Assembly: GCF_015704865.1 (NCBI RefSeq)
Contig: NZ_JADQTO010000008.1
Coordinates: 311,961 to 352,067, forward strand
DNA: 40,107 nucleotides
From: Actinoplanes aureus
GTDB taxonomy: Bacteria; Actinomycetota; Actinomycetes; Mycobacteriales; Micromonosporaceae
Direction: 5' to 3'
Of this stretch, positions 19,468-27,128 are shown in pieces. The notes below the pieces were generated by a model. That model made no database searches. It saw only the letters and a list, made by a program, of their open reading frames with translations, and was not told where the DNA came from. Every line of letters begins with the position of its first letter. Within the stretch, counting starts at the first letter, position 1. A program made the position numbers and the translations under genes.

Positions 19468-20671
19468 CCGGCGGCAGGTCCGGTCGGCGCGGCACGCCCA
19501 GCCGGCGCCCCACCGCCTCGACGGCCTCCAGCACCGTGGCCAGGTGGGTCTCGTCGTGGTTGGCGGTCAGGGTCAGCCGCAGCATGGCGCCGGCCGGGAT
19601 GGCCGGCGCGGCCACCAGGTTGGTGAAGACGCCGGCCCGGAAGAGTCCGGCCCAGAACGCGCCGGCCGCCGCCAGGTCCGGGAAGCGGACCGGCACGATC
19701 GGCGTTGCCGACGGCCGGGTGTCGAAGCCGAGCGCGCGCAGCCCGTTGTGCAGACCCTCGGCGAGGTCCAGCGTGCGGGTGCGGCGTTCGGGCTCGGTCT
19801 CGATGACCGTGAGGGCGGCGAGCGCGGCGGCGGCCGACGCGGGCGGCAGTGCGGCCGAGAAGAGGATCGGACGAGCGTTGTAGCGCAGGTAGCGCACGTT
19901 GCTCGCCGGCCCGGCCAGGACACCGCCGATCGACCCGAACGCCTTGGAGAAGGTGCCGGTGATCAGATCGACGCGGTCCTCGACACCACAGTGCTCGGCC
20001 AGACCCGCACCCCGGCTGCCCAGCACTCCCATGTCGTGCGCGGCGTCCACGACGAGCTTCGCGCCGTACTCGTCGGCGGCCTCCCGGAGCGCGCGCAGGT
20101 CGGCGACGTCACCGTCCATCGAGAACATGCCGTCGGTGACGACCAGCCGGCCGGATCCGGCCGGCGCGGCCGCCAGCAGTTCACGCAGGTGAGCCACGTC
20201 GAGGTGGCGGTAGCGGCGGACCCGGCCCCAGCCGAGCCGGGCCGCCTCGATGAGTGAGGCGTGCACACGCGCGTCGAGGAAGGCGACGTCGGAACGGCCG
20301 AGCAGCGCGGACAGGGCGAGGTTGGCCTGGAACCCGGTGGTGGTCACCACCGCGGCTTCCTGGCCGAGGAAGGTGGCCAGCCGCTCCTCCAGCTCGCCGT
20401 GCAGGTCAAGGGTGCCGGTGAGCGCGCGAGAACCGCCGACCGAGGTGCCGAGCCGCCGGGTCGCGGTCACCGCGGCCTCGACCACCGCGGGATGGGTGGA
20501 CAGGCCGAGATAGTCGTTGGAGCCGGCCAGCATCACCGTGCGGCCGTCGATGACGGCGTGCGAGTCGCCGGTGCGCGTGGCCGTCGACCGGAAGTACGCG
20601 TCGACCCCGTGCGCCTTGAGGATCGCCTCCGCCTGGTGCAGCCCACCCTTGGCGAAGGGATCAACAATCAC
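19421..20671 (-). CDS. Alpha-oxoamine synthase family PLP enzyme (BioF/KBL/SPT-like)
   Basis: A 416-residue fold-type I PLP enzyme of the family that condenses an amino acid with an acyl-CoA. Seen: SNDYLGLSTHP near 51-61; DARVHAS with the ring-stacking His137; VVDAAHDMG with Asp209 and His212; and TGTFSKAFGSIGG with the Schiff-base Lys243. The extended N-terminus (HGVDAYFRSTAT) and MLAGSNDYLGL recall 2-amino-3-ketobutyrate CoA ligase and serine-palmitoyltransferase-like members more than strict BioF. There are no bioA/B/D or tdh genes nearby, so the acyl donor is unknown. The GTG start is preceded by TACCTT and 6 nt (leaderless). Its 3' end runs 47 bp into the opposite-strand GH63-like gene. 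Confidence 0.85.
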   Translation of the reverse strand: MIVDPFAKGGLHQAEAILKAHGVDAYFRSTATRTGDSHAVIDGRTVMLAGSNDYLGLSTHPAVVEAAVTATRRLGTSVGGSRALTGTLDLHGELEERLATFLGQEAAVVTTTGFQANLALSALLGRSDVAFLDARVHASLIEAARLGWGRVRRYRHLDVAHLRELLAAAPAGSGRLVVTDGMFSMDGDVADLRALREAADEYGAKLVVDAAHDMGVLGSRGAGLAEHCGVEDRVDLITGTFSKAFGSIGGVLAGPASNVRYLRYNARPILFSAALPPASAAAALAALTVIETEPERRTRTLDLAEGLHNGLRALGFDTRPSATPIVPVRFPDLAAAGAFWAGLFRAGVFTNLVAAPAIPAGAMLRLTLTANHDETHLATVLEAVEAVGRRLGVPRRPDLPPVSLARGDGARRAGRR

Positions 20672-20677
20672 CGATCG

Positions 20678-20683
20678 AAGGTA
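20678..20683 (-). promoter_or_regulatory. -10 box for leaderless mRNA of the PLP enzyme
   Basis: TACCTT on the minus strand, 6 nt (CGATCG) before GTG 20671. No ribosome binding site is present. Confidence 0.4.
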
Positions 20684-20732
20684 ACAGCTCCGAAAAGGTA
20701 GGCGGCACCGGGTTGCGGATGATCACGCGGCG

Positions 20733-20738
20733 TAGAGT
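20733..20738 (+). promoter_or_regulatory. -10 box for leaderless mRNA of the VOC gene
   Basis: TAGAGT, then GCGGCT, then ATG at 20745, the same architecture as before the kinase and NYN genes. Confidence 0.45.
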
Positions 20739-20744
20739 GCGGCT

Positions 20745-21155
20745 ATGACGGGGATCGAAGCGTCCACGCACCTGCGGCTGGCACGACCGAGCCGGGATCT
20801 GGTGGCGGCCGAGCGGTTCTACGTCGGCGGGCTGGGGCTGGACGTGCTGTACCGGGCCACGGCCGGCGGGCCCGGCGAGCACGATCTCCTGATGGTCGGC
20901 CGGGCCGGTGCGGCCTGGCACCTGGAGCTGGTGGCCGGACCGGAGCCGACGCCGTCCGAGCAGGATCTGCTCGTGCTCTACCTGGACGGGCCGGTGCCGG
21001 AGGAGCTGCTGGAGCGGCTGGAGAAGGCCGGCGGCCGGCGCGTGTCGCAGGGGCCGTACTGGGATCAGTGGGGCGTCACGGTCGCCGACCCGGACGGATA
21101 TCGCATCGTGCTGTCCACCCGCCGGTGGCACAACACCCCACTCGGCGCGTCTTAG
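20745..21155 (+). CDS. VOC (glyoxalase/bleomycin-resistance fold) family protein
   Basis: A 136-residue protein with the paired beta-alpha-beta-beta-beta layout of the vicinal oxygen chelate superfamily. The first module begins THLRLARPSRDLVAAERFYVGGLGLDVLY. The second ends GPYWDQWGVTVADPDGYRIVLSTRRWHN, the common 'DPDGy.i.l' close. Possible metal-binding residues are His17-region and Glu/His positions, but without a partner gene the substrate cannot be named. It might be a small-molecule isomerase, dioxygenase or binding protein. Its stop overlaps that of the convergent hypothetical gene by 4 nt (21152-21155). Confidence 0.85.
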   Translation: MTGIEASTHLRLARPSRDLVAAERFYVGGLGLDVLYRATAGGPGEHDLLMVGRAGAAWHLELVAGPEPTPSEQDLLVLYLDGPVPEELLERLEKAGGRRVSQGPYWDQWGVTVADPDGYRIVLSTRRWHNTPLGAS

Positions 21156-21502
21156 GAAGCCCGGTCCACGATCGCCTCGGCCACGTGGCGTAGCTGCTGG
21201 TGGTCGGGATGGAAGCCCTCGGCGATGTCCGGGTGCAGTCCCGCCTTGGCCTGGTCGAGCAGCATCGTGGTGACCTGGTCGACGCTTTCCCCGGCGTACC
21301 TCTGTTTGATTTTGACGGTGGCGGCCTGCAGCGCGGAGCTCAACTGATCCTCCAGCGGACCGCGCAGTTTCTCCTCCACGGGATTGAGCGACTGCGGGTC
21401 AAGGGTGACGTGCGGCTCGGACAAGGTGCCCTCCGGGCGAGAGTCGGTGACGCCGGGCGCATACCCGCCCGGATGGCCGCCGTAAACCACGATCACCTGC
21501 AC
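21152..21502 (-). CDS. Conserved hypothetical protein divergent from trpBA
   Basis: A 116-residue soluble, mostly helical protein that I do not recognise. The first about 35 residues are Gly/Pro-rich and probably flexible (start GTG 21502). The rest, from LSEPHVTLDP to the end, looks like an amphipathic helical domain with NPVEEKLRGPLEDQL and VDQVTTMLLDQAKAGLHPDIAEGF. No cofactor or catalytic motif stands out. On the minus strand AACTGT is 6 nt before the GTG, a weak leaderless -10, and it lies inside the 16-bp palindrome of the shared promoter. Expression is therefore probably linked to trpBA. Alternative GTG starts exist at the third and fifth codons. Confidence 0.7.
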   Translation of the reverse strand: MQVIVVYGGHPGGYAPGVTDSRPEGTLSEPHVTLDPQSLNPVEEKLRGPLEDQLSSALQAATVKIKQRYAGESVDQVTTMLLDQAKAGLHPDIAEGFHPDHQQLRHVAEAIVDRAS

Positions 21503-21508
21503 GGGCGA

Positions 21509-21524
21509 ACAGTTCTAGAACTGT
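21509..21524. promoter_or_regulatory. Operator copy 1 of the trpBA divergent promoter
   Basis: Perfect 16-bp palindrome ACAGTTCTAGAACTGT. It occupies the -35/-10 spacer of the trpB promoter and covers the weak -10 (AACTGT) of the opposite gene, so one protein here could block both directions. Confidence 0.75.
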
Positions 21525-21526
21525 GC

Positions 21527-21532
21527 TATAAC
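21527..21532 (+). promoter_or_regulatory. trpB -10 box
   Basis: TATAAC, five of six to consensus and notably AT-rich for this genome, lying between the two palindromes. It predicts transcription from about 21538-21540, giving a leader of roughly 27 nt to GTG 21566. Confidence 0.65.
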
Positions 21533-21541
21533 TAGCTCACT

Positions 21542-21551
21542 GTTCTAGAAC
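21542..21551. promoter_or_regulatory. Operator copy 2 of the trpBA divergent promoter
   Basis: GTTCTAGAAC, the 10-bp core of copy 1, repeated exactly 30 bp away centre to centre (about three helical turns) and just downstream of the predicted transcription start. Same-face spacing suggests two dimers of one regulator. Confidence 0.7.
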
Positions 21552-21565
21552 TCTTGGGGGCTGTC

Positions 21566-22729
21566 GTGGACCAATTGGTGCGCGCCGAGTCCCGCCGTCC
21601 GGCGGGACTCGGCAGATTCGGGGAGTACGGCGGACGTTTCGTCCCGGAGTCGCTCGTCCCGGCGTGCGACGAGGTGGAACGGGCGTTCACCGAGGCCTGG
21701 GCCGATCCGGTGTTCCGCGCCGAACTGGATCATCTCCTCTCGGTCTACGTCGGGCGGCCCACGCCGCTCACCCCGGCCATGCGGCTCTCCGCCGAGCTCG
21801 GCATCAACCTGCTGCTCAAGCGCGAGGACCTGACCCACACCGGATCCCACAAGATCAACAATGTGCTGGGGCAGGCGCTGCTGGCCCGGCGGATGGGCAA
21901 GCGCCGGCTGATCGCCGAGACCGGTGCCGGCCAGCACGGCGTCGCCACCGCCACGGCGGGCGCCCTGCTCGGCCTGGACGTCACCGTCTTCATGGGGGAG
22001 CGGGACATCGAGCGCCAGCAGCTGAACGTCTTCCGGATGAAGATGCTCGGCGCCGAGGTGATCCCGGTGACCGCGGGCAGCCGCACCCTCAAGGACGCGA
22101 CGAGCGAGGCCTTCCGGTACTGGGTCACCGTGGTCGACGACTCCTACTACTGCCTCGGCTCGGCGCTGGGGCCGCATCCGTACCCGTGGATGGTCCGCGA
22201 GCTGCAGCGGGTGATCGGCGACGAAGCCCGCGCGCAGTGCGCCGCCCCCGATTTCGTGGTCGCCTGCGTCGGCGGCGGATCGAACGCGGCCGGAACCTTC
22301 GCGGGGTTCCTCGACACCGGGGCCCGGCTCGTCGGCGTCGAAGCGGCCGGCGGGGCCGCGATCAGCGCCGGCAGCACCGGGGTGCTGCACGGGTTCCGGT
22401 CCAAGGTGCTCCAGGACGAGCACGGGCAGATCGTCGAGGCGCACTCGATCTCGGCCGGACTGGACTATCCGGGAGTGGGGCCGGAGCACGCGTACCTGGC
22501 GGAGACCGGCCGGGCCACTTACGTGACGGCGGACGACGCCGAGGTGGTGGCCGCGACACACCGGCTGGCCCGGTCGGAGGGCATCCTGTGCGCCCTCGAG
22601 TCGGCGCACGCGGTGGCGTGGGTGCTGCGGGCCGCGGCGGACGGGACCATCCCGCAGGGCTCGACGGTGGTGCTCACCGTCTCCGGGCGTGGCGACAAGG
22701 ACATGGCGACCCTGATGGAGCTGTCATGA
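21566..22729 (+). CDS. trpB: Tryptophan synthase beta chain
   Basis: PLP enzyme joining indole and serine to make tryptophan, 387 residues, cytosolic, forming an alpha2beta2 complex with the next gene product. The TrpB1-type opening FGEYGGRFVPESL is present. The PLP lysine is Lys96 in HTGSHKINNVLG, the catalytic Glu118 is in AETGAGQHG, and the phosphate-binding loop is CVGGGSNAAG near 230. GTG 21566 is chosen, with GGGGG 5 nt upstream; an in-frame TTG at 21554 would extend into operator copy 2. It overlaps trpA by 4 nt (ATGA). No trpC, trpD or trpF is adjacent, so it may be a second, separately regulated copy. Confidence 0.95.
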   Translation: MDQLVRAESRRPAGLGRFGEYGGRFVPESLVPACDEVERAFTEAWADPVFRAELDHLLSVYVGRPTPLTPAMRLSAELGINLLLKREDLTHTGSHKINNVLGQALLARRMGKRRLIAETGAGQHGVATATAGALLGLDVTVFMGERDIERQQLNVFRMKMLGAEVIPVTAGSRTLKDATSEAFRYWVTVVDDSYYCLGSALGPHPYPWMVRELQRVIGDEARAQCAAPDFVVACVGGGSNAAGTFAGFLDTGARLVGVEAAGGAAISAGSTGVLHGFRSKVLQDEHGQIVEAHSISAGLDYPGVGPEHAYLAETGRATYVTADDAEVVAATHRLARSEGILCALESAHAVAWVLRAAADGTIPQGSTVVLTVSGRGDKDMATLMELS

Positions 22730-23454
22730 AGATGCTCGTTCCGTATGTGACCGCCGGCGTCACGGAGAACTGGACCGACCTGCTGCGGGCGGCGGTGGAC
22801 GCCGGCGCCGACGCCATCGAGGTGGGACTGCCGTTCTCCGACCCGACCATGGACGGCCCGGTCATCCAGCAGGCCTCCTACCGGGCGCTGTGCCGTGGCG
22901 TGCACGCCACCGGGATCCTGGACGAGGTGTCGCGGCTCGATCTGGGGGTGCCGCTCATCGCGTTCGCGTACACCAACCTGGTGCTGCACCGCGGCGCCGG
23001 GACGTTCTGCGCCGCGCTGCGCGACGCCGGGGTGACCGGGCTGATCGCGCCGGACCTGCCGATCGACGAGGCGGGACCGGTCAGCCTGGCCGCCGAACAG
23101 CACGGCGTGGACGTCGTCCTGCTGGCGTCCCCGTCGACCCCGGCCCGGCGGCGGGCCGAGATCGCGAAACGCAGCCAGCGTTTCGTGTACGCGGTGAGCG
23201 TCATGGCACCCACCGGCGAGCAGGCGTCGCTGCGTTCGTCCGGCCGGGAGCTGGTGACCTCACTGAAACAGCACACCGACCTGCCGGTGCTGCTCGGCTT
23301 CGGTATCTCCGGCGCCGAGCAGGCGGCCGCGGCGTGTGCGTACGCCGACGGGGTCGTGGTGGGATCGGCCATCATGCGCCGCGTCCTCGACGGCGCGGCG
23401 CCCGCCGAGATCGGTGCGCTGCTGGCCGGCATCCGCCGGGCCGTCGACGGCTGA
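22726..23454 (+). CDS. trpA: Tryptophan synthase alpha chain
   Basis: Lyase releasing indole from indole-3-glycerol phosphate, 242 residues. The catalytic pair is intact: Glu32 in AIEVGLPFSDP and Asp43 in TMDGPVIQQAS. Phosphate-binding Gly/Ser motifs LLGFGISGAEQ and GVVVGSAIM are near the C-terminus. It is shorter than the usual 260-270 residues because it starts directly at VPYVTAG and lacks the N-terminal helix that normally precedes it. The start ATG lies in the ATGA overlap with trpB, so no longer start is available. Its stop abuts the stop of the convergent DsbA-type gene (TGA/TCA). Confidence 0.95.
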   Translation: MKMLVPYVTAGVTENWTDLLRAAVDAGADAIEVGLPFSDPTMDGPVIQQASYRALCRGVHATGILDEVSRLDLGVPLIAFAYTNLVLHRGAGTFCAALRDAGVTGLIAPDLPIDEAGPVSLAAEQHGVDVVLLASPSTPARRRAEIAKRSQRFVYAVSVMAPTGEQASLRSSGRELVTSLKQHTDLPVLLGFGISGAEQAAAACAYADGVVVGSAIMRRVLDGAAPAEIGALLAGIRRAVDG

Positions 23455-24033
23455 TCAGTCGCGGCCGCGTTTCACCTCGAAGAAGGAGTCGATGCTGATC
23501 AGGGTGGCGGTGGCGTCCCAGATCCGCAGCGACTCGGCGAGGGGCGGCACCTCACTGATGATCGGCCCGTGCAGTCCGCGGGTGGCCCCGGCGACCTGGA
23601 GCACCGGCGAGCCGATGCCGGGGCCGGCGAGGGCCATGGCGGTCTCGTGGGACTCACGGACCGCCTCGTCCCAGGCCGGGTCGTCGAGGATGGTGGCCGC
23701 CCGCTCGGTGCCCGCCGCCTCGGCGGCCGCGCTGACGATCTCGTCGCTGATCCAGGCGCCGGCCTCGTGCGTACGGTTGCCGAGCTCGGTGTAGAACGCC
23801 GCGATCTCATCCTGCCGCCCGTCCGCCCGCAGCGCCGCGACCAGCCGCAGTGCCCGGCTCGACGCGTCACTCATCGCGCGGTACTGCTCCGGTACGTCAT
23901 CGCCGTTGAGGATCGCCAGGCTGAACGGGCTCCACCGCACGGTGAGCCCCCGTTCCGGAGCGACCGAGAGGAGCCAACGCGAGGTGCGCCAGGTGAACGG
24001 GCAGGCCGGATCGAAGTAGTAGGTGACTTCCAT
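23455..24033 (-). CDS. DsbA-family protein, Rv2466c/mycothiol-dependent nitroreductase-like
   Basis: A 192-residue thioredoxin-fold protein with a helical insertion. It opens VTYYFDPACPFTWRTSRWLL, closely matching the start of mycobacterial Rv2466c-type mycothiol-dependent reductases, and shares the downstream LAILNGDD...PEQYR stretch and the GSPVLQVAG cis-Pro region. The usual CxxC active site is CPFT, with only Cys11 kept, so it would work by a monothiol (mycothiol mixed-disulfide) mechanism. It is cytosolic, with no signal peptide. TAAGAT lies 6 nt before ATG (leaderless). The stop abuts trpA. Confidence 0.85.
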   Translation of the reverse strand: MEVTYYFDPACPFTWRTSRWLLSVAPERGLTVRWSPFSLAILNGDDVPEQYRAMSDASSRALRLVAALRADGRQDEIAAFYTELGNRTHEAGAWISDEIVSAAAEAAGTERAATILDDPAWDEAVRESHETAMALAGPGIGSPVLQVAGATRGLHGPIISEVPPLAESLRIWDATATLISIDSFFEVKRGRD

Positions 24034-24039
24034 ACGCCG

Positions 24040-24045
24040 ATCTTA
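24040..24045 (-). promoter_or_regulatory. -10 box for leaderless mRNA of the DsbA-family gene
   Basis: TAAGAT on the minus strand, then 6 nt (CGGCGT), then ATG at 24033. Confidence 0.5.
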
Positions 24046-24404
24046 GGAAGTGGACCGGGATTCCGCCGGGTACCCGAGGTGGCGGCGGATCTTACTACCT
24101 TCGGTAGGTGGCACGTCCCGATCTCGTTGTTCCGGCCCGGTCCCGGGTAGGGTCGGACCTGAGCGAGTCGCCAGGCGGACTCATCCGGTCGCTGGGGCTC
24201 GCTTTTCGCGGCTTCCGGCGGCGAACTGCGGTTCTGCGCTCGCGTCGGAGGCGTACGACTCCGCGACGCGCGATCGCGGGGACCTGGCGACCGTTTTCCC
24301 GCAAAAATAGAGGTCGGCATTGTGGGTGCCGGCCGGCGGAACGATGAGGAGCAATCGCCTCTCCGACCACGGCGAAGTCTTGCCGGATCACGATGGGGTG
24401 GCGA
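24046..24404 (+). promoter_or_regulatory. Intergenic leader and promoter region upstream of the desaturase
   Basis: About 360 bp with no convincing gene. It holds an inverted repeat CTACC-TTC-GGTAG (24095-24107), a possible operator for either neighbour. An unusually A/T-rich stretch at 24292-24310 includes TAGAGG as a possible -10. In the predicted leader there is a hairpin GGTCGGCA/TGCCGGCC (about 24312-24334), then a smaller GAGG/CCTC stem near 24345-24362. This is a possible long structured 5' untranslated region; I could not match it to a known riboswitch. Confidence 0.35.
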
Positions 24405-25451
24405 ATGCAACCGACCGAGGCGTCCCCGACAGCGAGCGAGTACACCGGCGCCGGAGGGCGCGGCAGTGCGTACGCCGAACTCTCCCGGACGATCAAGCGA
24501 GCCGGTCTGCTCGGCCGGCGTCCGGGTTATTACGCCGCCCACGGCGCCCTGCTCGGCACGCTCGCCGCGGCGTGCGGGCTCGCCCTGGTCCTGATCGGTG
24601 ACTCGTGGTGGCAGCTGGTGGTGGCGGCCGCCATGGCGGTGGTCTCCACTCAGCTCGGCTTCTTCGGCCACGACGCCGGGCACCGGCAGATCTTCACCTC
24701 CGGGCGGGCGAACCGCGCACTCGGCGTGCTGCTGGCGAACCTCGGCGTCGGCTTCAGCTACGGCTGGTGGATCGACAAGCACAACCGGCACCACGCGCAT
24801 CCGAACGACGAGGAGAAGGACCCGGACATCGAGGCCGGAGCCCTGGCGTTCACGATCGGTCAGGCGCTGGGCAGCGGCCGCGTCGCGCGGGCCTTTTACC
24901 GCTACCAGGCCTGGTTCTTCTTCCCGCTGCTGCTGCTGGAGGCGGTGAACCTGCGGGCCGCCAGCGTGCGTCACCTGGCGTCCGGCGGGTGCGAACGGCG
25001 AGTGCGGGAGGCGCTGCTGCTCGGCTTGCACGTGGCCGGATACCTCGTGATTCTGTTCCTGGTCATGTCGCCGGCCAAGGCGCTGGCCTTCATCGCCGTG
25101 CATCAGGGGCTGTTCGGGCTGTACCTCGGTTGTGCGTTCGCGCCCAACCACAAGGGGATGCCCTCGCTGAGCGCCGACGAGGCGGCGGACTTCCTGCGCC
25201 GGCAGGTGCTCACCTCCCGCAACGTACGCGGGCACTGGACCATCGACTTCGTCCTGGGTGGCCTGAACTACCAGGTCGAGCACCACCTCTTCCCGTCGAT
25301 GCCGCGCGGCAACCTGCGCCACGCCCAGCGGATCGTGCGGGAGTATTGCCACGCCCACCGGATCCCCTACCTGGAGACCGGACTCTTCGCGTCGTACGCG
25401 CAGGCGTTGCGTCACCTCGACCGGGTCGGCCGGGCGCCTTCCGCGCAGTGA
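24405..25451 (+). CDS. Membrane fatty acid desaturase (acyl-lipid/acyl-CoA type)
   Basis: Di-iron membrane desaturase of about 348 residues. The three His boxes are clear: HDAGHR near 90, HNRHHAHPN near 125 and QVEHHLFP near 290. Hydrophobic segments lie between boxes, about four helices in total. It introduces double bonds into membrane acyl chains, a usual response to cold. Starts at ATG 24393 or ATG 24405 are both possible; neither has a strong ribosome binding site. 24405 is preferred because a G-rich GGGGTGG lies just upstream. The stop overlaps the GTG start of the Na+/H+ antiporter gene (GTGA, 25448-25451), so the two membrane proteins are made together. Confidence 0.9.
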   Translation: MQPTEASPTASEYTGAGGRGSAYAELSRTIKRAGLLGRRPGYYAAHGALLGTLAAACGLALVLIGDSWWQLVVAAAMAVVSTQLGFFGHDAGHRQIFTSGRANRALGVLLANLGVGFSYGWWIDKHNRHHAHPNDEEKDPDIEAGALAFTIGQALGSGRVARAFYRYQAWFFFPLLLLEAVNLRAASVRHLASGGCERRVREALLLGLHVAGYLVILFLVMSPAKALAFIAVHQGLFGLYLGCAFAPNHKGMPSLSADEAADFLRRQVLTSRNVRGHWTIDFVLGGLNYQVEHHLFPSMPRGNLRHAQRIVREYCHAHRIPYLETGLFASYAQALRHLDRVGRAPSAQ

Positions 25452-27070
25452 ATGCCGAGGCCGTACTGCTCTTCCTGGTCGCCGCCGTCGCGGTGGTCGT
25501 GCTGGTCCGGTGGGTCGCGGACCGTACCGGTCTTCCGGTCGCTGCCCTGCTGACCCTTGCCGGTATCGGATACGGCATGCTCCCCGGCCCGAGCATCACG
25601 CTGAACCCGTCGTTCGTCCTGACCTTCGTGATCCCGCCGCTGCTGTACAGCGCGGCGCTCGACTCGTCGCTGCTGGCCATCCGCCGCAACCTGGCCACGG
25701 TGATCAGCCTGTCGGTGGGGCTGGTCGTGCTGACCGCCCTGCTGATCGGGGCCGGCTTCGCCTGGCTGGTGGGCGGGGCCACCCTGGCCGTCGGGGTGGC
25801 CGTCGGCGCGGCGGTCGCACCGCCGGACCCGGTCGCCGCACTCGGCATCGCGCGCACGTCCGGGCTCCCGCACCGGCTGGTCACGCTCATCCAGGGCGAG
25901 GGCCTGCTCAACGACGCCACGGCGCTCACCGTGCTCAGCGTCGCGGTCGCCACGGCCGGCGGCGTCGGGTTCTCCGCCCCGGCGGCGTTCGGCCAGTTCC
26001 TGCTCTCCGCTGTCGGGGGCATCGTGGCCGGCGCGGTCGTCGCGTACGGCGTCCGGGCACTGCGGCACCTGGCCCGGGAACCGCTGACCGCCAACGCCGT
26101 CTCGCTGATCACCCCGTACGCGGCGTACCTGCTCGCCGAGCGCGTGCACGTCTCCGGCGTTCTGGCGGTCGTGGTGACCGGCCTGATCGTCGGGCACGAC
26201 GCGCCCCGCTGGGTGTCCGGGGCGAGCCGGTTGCAGACCGGGGCCGTCTGGCGCCTCGCCGACTTCCTGCTGGAAGGACTGGTGTTCCTGCTGATCGGCC
26301 AGCAGCTGCCGCGGGTTCTCGAGGGGCTCCGGGACTACGAGGTCACCACGGTCGTACCCGCGGTCGCGGTCACCGTCGGCGTGGTCCTGTTGCTGCGGCC
26401 GGCGTGGCTGCTGCTCACCCACACCATGCCGTCGGCGCTGTCCGCCCGGTTCGGGTCCGGCCGGGGTCGCCGACCGGACGCGCTCACCGGTCGTGAGGTG
26501 ACCGCGCTCAGCTGGGCCGGGACGCGTGGCGTGATCAGCCTCGCGGCGATCTCCACCGTGCCGTTGACCACGACCGACGGCGCGCCGTTCCCGCTGCGGG
26601 ACCTGCTGGTGTTCTGCACCCTGGTGGCGGTGCTGGTCACCCTTCTCGGGCAGGGCCTGACCTTCGGCTGGCTGATCCGGCGGCTGGGCCTGCACGCGAG
26701 CGAGTCCGATCAGGCCCGGCTGCGCAACGAGGCCCGGGCCGCGTCGGTGCACGCCGCCCTGGTCCGGCTGGACGAGATGGGCGAGGAGGAATCGGGGAAC
26801 GACGCCCGGTTGATCGGGCTGATGCGGGACCGACTGAGTCACCGCCTTCGCCGGTACGAGGGCCGGCTGGACTCGCTGCGCACCAACAGCGCCACCTCCG
26901 CGCAGTCGTCGGTCGTCTACGAGGAGGAGTTCCGGATCCGCCGCGCCACCATCGAGGCGCAGCGGGAGGAACTGCTGCGCTGGCGCGACGCCGGCCGGCT
27001 GCCGGACGCCGGGCTGCGCGTCCTGGAACGGGAGCTCGACCACGAGGAACGGCTGCTGCCGCAGCGATGA
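25448..27070 (+). CDS. Na+/H+ antiporter, CPA1 (NhaP/SLC9) family
   Basis: A 540-residue inner-membrane cation/proton exchanger. About twelve helices fill residues 1-415. The ion-binding motif is GEGLLNDATALT near 155, with the conserved Asn-Asp of electroneutral CPA1 exchangers. TM1/TM3 signatures LTLAGIGYGML and FVIPPLLYSAALDSS are present, as is SWAGTRGVISLAA near 355. The last about 110 residues are charged and helical (QARLRNEARAA to the end), a cytoplasmic regulatory tail. It starts GTG within the desaturase stop. The role is pH and sodium homeostasis; linkage with a desaturase suggests membrane-stress adaptation. Confidence 0.92.
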   Translation: MNAEAVLLFLVAAVAVVVLVRWVADRTGLPVAALLTLAGIGYGMLPGPSITLNPSFVLTFVIPPLLYSAALDSSLLAIRRNLATVISLSVGLVVLTALLIGAGFAWLVGGATLAVGVAVGAAVAPPDPVAALGIARTSGLPHRLVTLIQGEGLLNDATALTVLSVAVATAGGVGFSAPAAFGQFLLSAVGGIVAGAVVAYGVRALRHLAREPLTANAVSLITPYAAYLLAERVHVSGVLAVVVTGLIVGHDAPRWVSGASRLQTGAVWRLADFLLEGLVFLLIGQQLPRVLEGLRDYEVTTVVPAVAVTVGVVLLLRPAWLLLTHTMPSALSARFGSGRGRRPDALTGREVTALSWAGTRGVISLAAISTVPLTTTDGAPFPLRDLLVFCTLVAVLVTLLGQGLTFGWLIRRLGLHASESDQARLRNEARAASVHAALVRLDEMGEEESGNDARLIGLMRDRLSHRLRRYEGRLDSLRTNSATSAQSSVVYEEEFRIRRATIEAQREELLRWRDAGRLPDAGLRVLERELDHEERLLPQR

Positions 27071-27075
27071 ACGGG

Positions 27076-27118
27076 CCGGTGGCCCAAGGAGAGGCTCTCG
27101 ATCGCCTTGGACCACCGG
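27076..27118. terminator. Bidirectional terminator between antiporter and trpEG
   Basis: CCGGTGG and CCAAGG (27076-27082, 27084-27089) pair with CCTTGG and CCACCGG (27105-27110, 27112-27118), separated by one mismatch, with a 15-nt loop. It lies in the 58-nt gap between convergent stops. Confidence 0.75.
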
Positions 27119-27128
27119 CACTATTTCG

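Noticed and set aside
21509..21551. SOS (LexA) boxes at the trpB promoter
   Set aside because: The actinobacterial SOS box is GAAC-N4-GTTC; here the half-sites are in the opposite order (GTTC-TA-GAAC).
24320..24601. 93-residue plus-strand frame overlapping the desaturase start
   Set aside because: The later part is an Arg/Pro-rich shadow of the desaturase; only its first 30 residues look protein-like, and no ribosome binding site supports it.
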